Assembly (NCBI GenBank): GCA_030840515.1
Contig: JAVEEJ010000341.1
Coordinates: forward strand, 1-10,453
Direction of reading: 5' to 3'
DNA: 10,453 nt
Origin: Frankiaceae bacterium
GTDB taxonomy: Bacteria; Actinomycetota; Actinomycetes; JAVEEJ01
Shown: positions 1 to 5,906 of the stretch, one piece after another
Layout: the number at the start of each line of letters is the position of its first letter
Position numbering within the stretch: the first letter of the stretch is position 1
The notes under the pieces: model-generated
The model's input: the letters and a program-made list of their open reading frames with translations, nothing else
Told to the model about the DNA's origin: nothing
Database searches by the model: none
Made by a program: the position numbers and the translations under genes

Positions 1-1306
1 CCGGCTCCTTGCCCATCGCCCGCAGCACGTCGAGCGCGTTGACGTTGCCCGAGCCTTCCCAGATCGAGTTCAGCGGAGCCTCGCGATAGAGCCGCGGCAT
101 CCCCGAGTCCTCGACGTACCCGTTGCCCCCGAGGCACTCGAGCGCCTCGCCTGCGACGTTCACGCCGCGCTTGCACACCCAGTACTTGCCGACCGCCAGG
201 GCGATGCGCTTGAAGTCGGACTCACCGGCGTCCACCGCGTGCGCCAGCCGCATCATCAGCGTCGTGGCTGCCTCGGACTCGATCGCGAGGTCCGCGAGGA
301 CGTTCTGCATGAGCGGCTTGTCGATGAGGTAGTCGCCGAAGGCCTTGCGGTGCGCGGTGTGGTGGGTGGCTTGCGCCACGGCCTGCCGCATCAGCGCGGC
401 GGAGCCGATGACGCAGTCGAGCCGCGTCATGTTGACCATCTCGATGATGGTGCGGACCCCACGGCCCTCGTCGCCGAGCCGGCGGGCCCACGTCCCGTCG
501 AACTCGAGCTCGCTGGAGGCGTTGGACTTGTTGCCGAGCTTGTCCTTGAGCCGCATGACCCGGATGTCGTTGCGTGCGCCGTCGGGGGTGAAGCGCGGAA
601 CGACGAAGCAGGTCAGCCCGCCGGGTGCCTGCGCGAGGACGAGGAAGACGTCGTTCATCGGCGCGGATGTGAACCACTTGTGGCCGCGCAGGCTGTACTC
701 ACCCTCGGCGGCGAGGGGCGTCGCGGTGGTGGTGTTCGCCCGGACGTCGGACCCGCCCTGCTTCTCCGTCATGCCCATGCCCGCGAGCGCGCCCGCCTTG
801 TCGGCAGCCGGTCGCAGCGCGCCGTCGTACTCGTAGGGAAGCAGCCTCGGCACCCACTCCTCGGCCACCGTCGCGTCGGTGCGCAGCGCCGGCACGGCGG
901 CGTAGGTCATCGAGATCGGGCAGCCATGCCCGCCCTCCACCTGGGACCAGGTGTAGAAGCCGGCGGCGCGCTCGAGGTGGCCGCTGGCAGAGGGGGACGC
1001 CCACGGCGAGCTGTGCAGCCCGTGGCCCGTGGCCACCTCCATCAGCGCGTGCCAGGCAGGGTGGAACTCGACCTCGTCGATGCGGTTGCCGTAGCGATCG
1101 TGGCTCCGCAGCACGGGGGGAGACGCGTTGGCCGCCCGGCCCCACTCCTGCGCCTCCGCCGTCCCGGCCTTGATCCCGAGCGCGCGGATCGTGTCGGTCG
1201 GGCCCTGCCCCCAGCGCTCGAGGCCCTCGGACAGCGCGTGGTCAGCCGCTGCGACGTCGTAGTCCTCCAGCGGCGGGACCTGGTTGGTCACCTCGTGCGT
1301 CGCCAT
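1..1306 (-). CDS. aidB: AidB-like acyl-CoA dehydrogenase family protein (partial)
   Basis: The visible 435 residues form an FAD-dependent acyl-CoA dehydrogenase of the AidB subgroup. In Escherichia coli AidB belongs to the Ada alkylation response; other actinobacterial members are poorly characterised. Seen here: an N-terminus MATHEVTNQVPPLEDYD typical of AidB; the flavin-site motif MTEKQGGSDVRANTT at about residues 179-193; HRKAFGDYLIDKPLMQNVL at about 319-336; and LGGNGYVEDSGMPRLYRE followed by SIWEGSGNV at about 392-422. The last holds the conserved Glu near the usual catalytic-base position (E417). AidB proteins are about 540-550 residues, so roughly 110 C-terminal residues, including the part implicated in DNA binding in E. 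coli, lie beyond the left edge. The ATG at 1306 fits the family N-terminus. There is no Shine-Dalgarno; a -10-like TAACCA seven bases upstream suggests a leaderless transcript. The ceramidase-like gene is divergent. Whether it serves DNA protection or fatty-acid oxidation is open. Confidence 0.93.
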   Translation of the reverse strand, partial: MATHEVTNQVPPLEDYDVAAADHALSEGLERWGQGPTDTIRALGIKAGTAEAQEWGRAANASPPVLRSHDRYGNRIDEVEFHPAWHALMEVATGHGLHSSPWASPSASGHLERAAGFYTWSQVEGGHGCPISMTYAAVPALRTDATVAEEWVPRLLPYEYDGALRPAADKAGALAGMGMTEKQGGSDVRANTTTATPLAAEGEYSLRGHKWFTSAPMNDVFLVLAQAPGGLTCFVVPRFTPDGARNDIRVMRLKDKLGNKSNASSELEFDGTWARRLGDEGRGVRTIIEMVNMTRLDCVIGSAALMRQAVAQATHHTAHRKAFGDYLIDKPLMQNVLADLAIESEAATTLMMRLAHAVDAGESDFKRIALAVGKYWVCKRGVNVAGEALECLGGNGYVEDSGMPRLYREAPLNSIWEGSGNVNALDVLRAMGKEP

Positions 1307-1314
1307 GCCCGACT

Positions 1315-1332
1315 GGTTACCCGCGGGTAACC
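1315..1332. promoter_or_regulatory. 18-bp perfect palindrome, candidate operator at the aidB promoter
   Basis: GGTTACCCGCGGGTAACC is a perfect inverted repeat with no spacer, centred between 1323 and 1324. It lies in the 107-bp gap between the divergent aidB-like and ceramidase-like genes, 8 bp before the aidB-like ATG. Read on the minus strand, TAACCA (1314-1319) could be the -10 box of a leaderless transcript starting at the ATG, with a weak TTCCCG (1338-1343) as -35. A protein bound here would cover that -10 box. The TTAC...GTAA symmetry resembles TetR-family operators often found at acyl-CoA metabolism genes, but the regulator is unknown and none is encoded in the window. Confidence 0.6.
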
Positions 1333-1413
1333 CCGCCCGGGAAGGTTCGCGAGCCGCAACGTCGAAACAGTCGCCGCCACCCCCAGCGCCGCCTGAATCC
1401 GAAGGAACACCGT

Positions 1414-3129
1414 ATGCGCCGCACGGCCGTGCTTGCCCTGACCACCGCGCTCGGCCTCTCGCTGGCCGCCCCGGCACTCGCCGGCCACGGTCACGGCAAC
1501 GGACCGAAGCACAAGGACAAGGCCGCGACCTACTACGTCGGCTCCGCGATCAGGTCCATCAACCCCACCCCGGAGATGCTCGCCGACAACTTCTACCTCG
1601 GCGGCTTCGGGCTCGGCTCGGGCAAGATCGGCAACGCGGTCGACCCGGGCGTCTACGCCCAGGAGCCGCACCTGGCGACGGGGATCCTCAACGGCGGTGC
1701 CCCGGGGTACGGCGTGGCGGTGCGCGCGCTCGCGATCGGCGACGGCCGGCACACCATCACCCTCGCCCAGCTCGACCTCCAGGGCTACTTCTCGGCCTAC
1801 AAGCAGGGTCCGTTCGGCCTGGTGGACATCCGCAACGACGCAGCGGCCGAGATCGCGAAGATCGCCGGCACCCGCAAGGACCTGCCCACCGCGGGCTCGA
1901 TCCTCGTCGACTCCAACCACAGCCACGGCGGTCCCGACACCGCCGGTGTGTGGGGCGGCGTGCCGACCACCTACCTCCAGCTGGTCCACAAGCAGGCCGT
2001 CGCCGCGATCGTGGCCGCGTGGACGCAGATGCAGCCGGCGCACCTGTCCTTCGGCGTCTCGCACGCCGGCGTCGCCGGGCAGCAGTCGCAGTACCCGGAC
2101 GACGACCCGCTGCTGAGCAACGACTTCAGCGACGACCCCAACAACCAGGTCATGGACGACGAGCTGCGGATCATCCGCGCGACCGACGCCGAGACCGACG
2201 CGCCCCTGGTGACCTACCTCAACTTCTCCGCCCACCCGACCGTGCTCGGTGGCGGCAACCGCAAGGTCTCGGCCGACTACACCGGCCCGCTGTCGAACAT
2301 GCTCGGCGAGGACGGCAGCTTCGGCTTCGCGCAGGTCGCGACTCTCGGGCGCACCCACACCGCCGGCCCGCGCTGCCAGACACCAGGCCTGAGCGGCGAC
2401 GCGGCCGGCGTCTGCGCGATCGACGGCTACGCCACCCGCGTCATGAACCACGCACGCGAGGCGATCGCCAACGCCAAGCCGCTCACCGGCAAGGCCGTCG
2501 TCGGCATGCACAGCTTCATGCTGATGGACCTCGCGGAGAACGCGCCGATCGTCTCGATGTCCTACGCCGGCACGCTGATCGGCGCTCCGGTCTACCGCTC
2601 GGTCAACGCGCCGTGGCTCACCGGCGACGTCCTCGGCACCCCGACCTTCTCCGGCCGCATCGGCGACGTCCTGCTCAGCGGCGGACCGGGGGAGATGTAC
2701 CCGCAGATCCTCGACACGGTGAACAAGACGGTGCCGGCGCGCGGTCACATCGACCTGGGCACGGCCGGTGACTTCCTCGGCTACCTCATCGCACCGCTCG
2801 AGGCCTACCCCGAGCCGGTGCGGCACGACATCCTCGACGGGCCGCCGCCGCCGACCGTGCGCGCGTGCGACTTCGGGGTTCCTTCGCCCGTCGGGTGCCC
2901 CGCGCCGATCGACAGCGACAACCACCTGTTCAACCCGTCGTTCACCCTCGGCGAGCGCATCACCTGCAGCCTGCTGCGCGGTGCGGGTCTCGTGATGGGC
3001 GTGGGGGAGCAGACCTACTGGTCGGCCTACCAGCGCTGCGCCGCATTCGCCGACGACCTGGCGCGGCCGGCCGACTTCGACACCACATTCCCGGCGCAAC
3101 CGGACCTGTCTTCCGTCCTGACGCACTGA
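1414..3129 (+). CDS. Secreted neutral/alkaline ceramidase-like hydrolase
   Basis: This 571-residue exported protein resembles the N-terminal catalytic domain of neutral/alkaline ceramidases, zinc amidases that release a fatty acid from ceramide. A Sec signal peptide occupies residues 1-23 (MRR, hydrophobic core, APALA cleavage site), followed by a His/Lys-rich stretch. Family landmarks appear in order: DSNHSHGGPDT at 166-176 (H169/H171, the counterpart of the HTHSGP motif), LNFSAHPTVL at 269-278 (H274), GGPGEMYP at 423-430 (E427) and GYLIAPLEAY at 456-465 (Y457). These match the His, His, Glu, Tyr zinc set of Pseudomonas ceramidase. The nucleophile motif is diverged; SGD at 327-329 is the best candidate. 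Six cysteines after the signal suggest disulfides. The usual C-terminal immunoglobulin-like domain seems short or absent. GAAGGA at 1401-1406, seven bases before the ATG, fixes the start. The substrate is inferred; other lipid amides or esters are possible. Confidence 0.8.
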   Translation: MRRTAVLALTTALGLSLAAPALAGHGHGNGPKHKDKAATYYVGSAIRSINPTPEMLADNFYLGGFGLGSGKIGNAVDPGVYAQEPHLATGILNGGAPGYGVAVRALAIGDGRHTITLAQLDLQGYFSAYKQGPFGLVDIRNDAAAEIAKIAGTRKDLPTAGSILVDSNHSHGGPDTAGVWGGVPTTYLQLVHKQAVAAIVAAWTQMQPAHLSFGVSHAGVAGQQSQYPDDDPLLSNDFSDDPNNQVMDDELRIIRATDAETDAPLVTYLNFSAHPTVLGGGNRKVSADYTGPLSNMLGEDGSFGFAQVATLGRTHTAGPRCQTPGLSGDAAGVCAIDGYATRVMNHAREAIANAKPLTGKAVVGMHSFMLMDLAENAPIVSMSYAGTLIGAPVYRSVNAPWLTGDVLGTPTFSGRIGDVLLSGGPGEMYPQILDTVNKTVPARGHIDLGTAGDFLGYLIAPLEAYPEPVRHDILDGPPPPTVRACDFGVPSPVGCPAPIDSDNHLFNPSFTLGERITCSLLRGAGLVMGVGEQTYWSAYQRCAAFADDLARPADFDTTFPAQPDLSSVLTH

Positions 3130-3139
3130 TCGGCCGTAC

Positions 3140-3166
3140 CGTGGTCACCCGTGAGGGGTGACCGCG
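3140..3166 (+). terminator. Strong hairpin between the ceramidase-like gene and yihY
   Basis: The arms GGTCACCC (3143-3150) and GGGTGACC (3156-3163) pair perfectly around the five-base loop GTGAG. In RNA the stem extends to 11 bp (3140-3150 with 3156-3166) with one U-G pair. It begins ten bases after the ceramidase-like stop and has no U-tract, as is common for actinobacterial terminators. It also contains the only plausible Shine-Dalgarno (GGGGTGA) for the GTG at 3169, and the alternative GTG at 3151 falls in the loop. It may therefore limit translation of the next gene instead of, or as well as, ending transcription. Confidence 0.55.
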
Positions 3167-3168
3167 CC

Positions 3169-4125
3169 GTGCCGCGCGTGGAGGACGAGTCGGACGCTGT
3201 CGTCCGGCGGCTTCGTCCTGCCGAGCCTGTGGCGGAGACACCCCAGGCCCACGCGCTGCAGTTCGGTCGCACGCTGCGCGGGACGCTGGTCGCGGCGTGG
3301 GAGGACCGGATCTTCGGCCTGGCTGCGGAGTTCGGGTTCTGGATGCTGCTGTCGCTGCCGCCACTGCTGCTCGCCGTACTCGGCATCCTCGGCTTCTTCG
3401 GCAATGACCTGCCGCAGGGCACCATCGACGGCATCCAGACCGGCGTGCTCAACGGCGCGCGGCGCGTGCTGGTGCCCGACGCGGTGGACACGCTCATCCA
3501 GCCGGCGCTGCACGACATCCTCACCAACGGTCGCGCCGACGTGGTCTCGATCGGCTTCCTCATCGCGCTGTGGTCGGGCTCGAGCGCGATGGCGACGTTC
3601 GTCAGCACGATCTCGATCGCCTACGACCGGCGGGACGCCCGGGGGGCGGTGCGCAGCCGACTGCTCGCGCTCTGGCTCTACCTGTCCGGCGTACTCGCCT
3701 TCATCGTGATCCTGCCGCTGCTCGTCATCGGTCCGTCGCGCATCATCGACGTGGCGAACGACCGCTATCACCGGCTCGTCAGTGATCTGGTGAACGTCCT
3801 CTACTGGCCCGTGGTCGGTATCGGCTCGGTGCTGCTGCTCGCCACGCTCTATCACCTCGCCGTCCCCGGCCGGGTCGCGTGGCGACGCTGCCTGCCGGGC
3901 GCCTGCATCGCGCTGGGCCTGTGGATCGCCGGCTCCTACGGGCTGCGCGTCTACTTCGAGGCGGTCTTCGGCCACTTCTCGGTCTACGGCCCGCTCGCCT
4001 CGCCGATCGCGGTGCTGCTGTTCCTCTACGTCACGGCACTGGCGGTGCTGTTCGGCGCCGAGCTCAATGGCGAGCTGGTGCGCCAGGAAGAGGCGCGCGG
4101 GTTGCTCGCCGCAGAAAACCAGTAG
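3169..4125 (+). CDS. YihY/BrkB-family inner-membrane protein
   Basis: This is an integral membrane protein of the YihY/virulence factor BrkB family, whose biochemical role is unsettled; some members were once annotated as ribonuclease BN, which is now considered wrong. Using the GTG at 3169, the product has 318 residues and six predicted membrane helices near 51-77, 125-149, 165-189, 209-230, 242-264 and 276-300. Family signatures are the early aromatic-rich segment FGFWMLLSLPPLLLAVLG, WSGSSAMATFV in helix 2, and YGPLASPIAVLLFLY followed by the closing FGAELN motif. I prefer GTG 3169 because GGGGTGA ends seven bases before it. GTG 3151 would add six residues but has no ribosome site and lies in a hairpin loop; GTG 3178 is also possible. 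It is co-directional with the ceramidase-like gene, 39 bp downstream, possibly with partial read-through. Confidence 0.9.
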   Translation: MPRVEDESDAVVRRLRPAEPVAETPQAHALQFGRTLRGTLVAAWEDRIFGLAAEFGFWMLLSLPPLLLAVLGILGFFGNDLPQGTIDGIQTGVLNGARRVLVPDAVDTLIQPALHDILTNGRADVVSIGFLIALWSGSSAMATFVSTISIAYDRRDARGAVRSRLLALWLYLSGVLAFIVILPLLVIGPSRIIDVANDRYHRLVSDLVNVLYWPVVGIGSVLLLATLYHLAVPGRVAWRRCLPGACIALGLWIAGSYGLRVYFEAVFGHFSVYGPLASPIAVLLFLYVTALAVLFGAELNGELVRQEEARGLLAAENQ

Positions 4126-4133
4126 AGAGCGAG

Positions 4134-4159
4134 TACGGCGAGCGCCTAACGTCGCCGTG
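4134..4159 (+). terminator. Possible hairpin terminator after yihY
   Basis: ACGGCGA (4135-4141) and TCGCCGT (4152-4158) form a perfect 7-bp stem, eight with a flanking U-G pair, around a ten-base loop. It starts nine bases after the yihY stop and lacks a U-tract. It may separate yihY from rsgA, but the long loop makes it a weak case. Confidence 0.35.
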
Positions 4160-4193
4160 ACTGCAGGGACCGAGCGAGGGAGGTGTGTTGCGC

Positions 4194-4325
4194 ATGACTG
4201 TCGATGCCGCGTGCCCACCCCACCCCTTCCTCCGTGAGAGGTCCCACCGCGATGAGCTCGTTCTCCGATCAGCACCTTCTCGATCTGGGTTTCACCGCAG
4301 CGCTGGCTGCGGCGCTGCCGCCTGA
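4194..4325 (+). CDS. Candidate 43-residue upstream ORF overlapping the rsgA start
   Basis: An ATG at 4194 follows GGGAGGTG (4178-4185) with eight bases between, the best Shine-Dalgarno in this part of the window. The frame encodes 43 residues, beginning MTVDAACPPHPFLRERSHRD and ending in a TGA at 4323-4325, 71 bases past the rsgA ATG in the +1 frame relative to rsgA. It matches no family I know. Its second half simply shadows rsgA in another frame, so only the first 19 codons could be under independent selection. It could be a leader peptide tuning rsgA translation, or the ribosome site may be a coincidence. The ATG at 4204 in the rsgA frame lies too far (18 bases) from this site to use it well. 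Confidence 0.25.
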   Translation: MTVDAACPPHPFLRERSHRDELVLRSAPSRSGFHRSAGCGAAA

Positions 4326-5310
4326 CTGCATCCCCGCCCGCGTCTCCCGCGTGGACCGCGGCGGATGCGACCTGCTCACCGAAGCCGGCCCGCTGCGGGC
4401 CACGCTGGGCTCCGCACTGCTCGGGTCAGACCCGATGGGCGCGGCGTGCACCGGCGACTGGGTCGCCGTGCGGCGCTGGCCCGACGGGCCGGTCACCGTC
4501 GAGGCGGTGCTGCCACGCCGCAGCGCGCTGGTGCGCTCCTCGCCGGTGCGTGCGGCCCGCCCGCAGCTGCTCGCCGCCAACGCCGACTTCGTTCTCGTCT
4601 GCCACGGCCTGTCGCAGGCGCCGCGGCTCAACCGCATCGAGCGGTTCATCGCGCTGGCCTGGGAGTCGGGGGCGCAGCCGGTGGTGGTGCTCACGAAGGC
4701 CGACCTCGCGACCGACGCCGAGCAGCTGCGCGAGGAGACCGAGCGCAACGTCCCGGGCGTGCCCGTCCACGCGGTCTCTGCGACGACGGGCCACGGAGTG
4801 GAGGAATTGCGCGAGTACGTCGCGCCGGGGCTGACCGCTGCGCTGATCGGGCCCTCCGGTGCGGGCAAGTCGACCCTCGCCAACGCCCTGCTCGGGGCCG
4901 AGGTCCTGGCGACGGGGGAGATCCGGGACGACGGCAAGGGGCGGCACACCACGGTCACCCGCGAGCTCGCGCTGGTGCCGGGAGGCGGAGTCCTGCTCGA
5001 CACGCCAGGGCTGCGCGGAGTCGGGCTCTGGTTGGTGGACGAGGGACTGGAGAAGACGTTCGCCGACGTCGAGGAGCTTGCCGCCCAGTGCCGGTTCCAC
5101 GACTGCGGTCATGACACCGAGCCGGGATGCGAGGTCCAGCAGGCGCTCGCGGACGGGGTCTTGCCCTGGCGCCGCTTCGAGTCGTGGCGCAAGCTGCAGC
5201 GGGAGGCGCGGTGGGTGGCGGTGCGCCATGACGCCAGGCTTCGGGCCGAGGCACGCAAGGACCTGGTCAGGTTCTCCAAGGCAGTGCGCTCGCAGCGGAA
5301 TCGTCCCTGA
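4252..5310 (+). CDS. rsgA: Ribosome small-subunit-dependent GTPase A
   Basis: RsgA is a circularly permuted GTPase that binds the 30S subunit and helps its late maturation. The 352-residue product has an N-terminal OB-fold region (about 25-105), then GTPase motifs in the permuted order: TKAD (G4, 148-151), SATTG (G5, 176-180), GPSGAGKST (G1, 200-208), GKGRHTT (G2 region, 228-234) and DTPG (G3, 250-253). A C-terminal zinc finger has exactly the family spacing CX4CXHX5C at C280, C285, H287 and C293. I chose ATG 4252 because GAGAGGT lies nine bases upstream and SFSDQHLLDLGF fits the usual RsgA beginning; ATG 4204 would add 16 atypical residues. The aroA neighbour seen in several actinobacteria is absent on this side. 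The last 44 bp overlap the convergent response-regulator gene. Confidence 0.96.
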   Translation: MSSFSDQHLLDLGFTAALAAALPPDCIPARVSRVDRGGCDLLTEAGPLRATLGSALLGSDPMGAACTGDWVAVRRWPDGPVTVEAVLPRRSALVRSSPVRAARPQLLAANADFVLVCHGLSQAPRLNRIERFIALAWESGAQPVVVLTKADLATDAEQLREETERNVPGVPVHAVSATTGHGVEELREYVAPGLTAALIGPSGAGKSTLANALLGAEVLATGEIRDDGKGRHTTVTRELALVPGGGVLLDTPGLRGVGLWLVDEGLEKTFADVEELAAQCRFHDCGHDTEPGCEVQQALADGVLPWRRFESWRKLQREARWVAVRHDARLRAEARKDLVRFSKAVRSQRNRP

Positions 5311-5719
5311 CCTCAGGAGCCGGGTCCGGGCCGCAGGGACCGTCGAGGACGCGGCGCAGCTGGTCGACGAAGGTCAGCACACCGGTTGCCTTGCTGACCG
5401 CCGTCACCGCCCCGAGGCTCAGCGCCCGGTCCCGCAGGTCGTCGGCGTCGGCGCTGAACAGGACCACCTTGGTGGAGGCTGCGGCGACGACGTGGGGGAT
5501 CGCCTCCAGGCCGCTCATCACCGGCATGTCGTTGTCGATCACGAGCAGGTCCGGTTTCAGCTCCTCGACCAAGCGGATGGCCTCGCGGCCGTTCTTCCCC
5601 TCGGCCACCACGTCGAAGTCGGGCTCGTCGTCGAGCAGCATCGCCAGCAGCCGCCGGATGTCGTCGCGGTCGTCGACGAGCACGACCGTGCACGGCGTGC
5701 CGATGCGGAGTGGCTGCAC
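5267..5719 (-). CDS. Single-domain response regulator (CheY-like receiver)
   Basis: This 150-residue protein is a receiver domain with no recognisable output domain, so it probably acts by protein contact after phosphorylation by a histidine kinase. The receiver set is complete: acidic pair D16/D17 (VVLVDDRDD), phospho-acceptor D62 in LLVIDNDMPVMSG, switch serine S89 (VVLFSA) and K110 (VSKAT). The last 25 residues look like an unstructured, Pro/Asp-rich tail. The GTG at 5719 is the only start that keeps the first beta strand intact; its ribosome site is weak. No kinase gene lies in the window, so its partner is unknown. It is divergent from the YidD-fusion gene across 187 bp and convergent with rsgA, overlapping it by 44 bp; the terminal residues are thus encoded opposite the rsgA tail. 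Confidence 0.9.
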   Translation of the reverse strand: MQPLRIGTPCTVVLVDDRDDIRRLLAMLLDDEPDFDVVAEGKNGREAIRLVEELKPDLLVIDNDMPVMSGLEAIPHVVAAASTKVVLFSADADDLRDRALSLGAVTAVSKATGVLTFVDQLRRVLDGPCGPDPAPEVRDDSAASALPWRT

Positions 5720-5759
5720 TAAGCCCCGATGCCCGTTGCTGGTCGGGTCATGCCTCGAT

Positions 5760-5808
5760 CACCGAATTTGACCCCGTCCGGAGGACACCAAACCTCCACA
5801 AATCGGTG
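5760..5808. other. Nested inverted repeats in the divergent intergenic region
   Basis: CACCGAATTTG (5760-5770) pairs with CAAATCGGTG (5799-5808) as a 10-bp stem with one bulged A at 5766. Inside it, GGAGG (5780-5784) pairs with CCTCC (5793-5797) around the loop ACACCAAA. The element sits in the 187 bp between the response regulator and the YidD fusion, nearly 100 bases before the latter's start. TTGACC (5768-5773) overlaps the left arm and could be a -35, but I see no convincing -10 at the right distance. It may be an operator, a structured 5' leader or chance; it matches no riboswitch class I recognise. Confidence 0.35.
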
Positions 5809-5906
5809 CGGTGCGGCCTCCGGCCTGTCCGTTCGGATGATGGCCAGGTCCCGGGCACAGGATCACCCTCAGATCGCCGGCCGTCGGCGCGCAGGGGGAG
5901 GTCATC

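Noticed and set aside
239..1330. 363-residue plus-strand open frame opposite the aidB-like gene
   Set aside because: Low-complexity Arg/Val/Gly product without domains; the minus strand encodes a clear acyl-CoA dehydrogenase.
1288..3126. 612-residue minus-strand open frame opposite the ceramidase-like gene
   Set aside because: Composition is dominated by Arg, Val, Gly and Asp with no motifs, as expected for the antisense frame of a GC-rich gene; the plus-strand frame has a signal peptide, ribosome site and family motifs.
3145..4275. 376-residue minus-strand open frame opposite yihY
   Set aside because: Highly charged, motif-free antisense shadow; the plus strand encodes a typical six-helix YihY protein.
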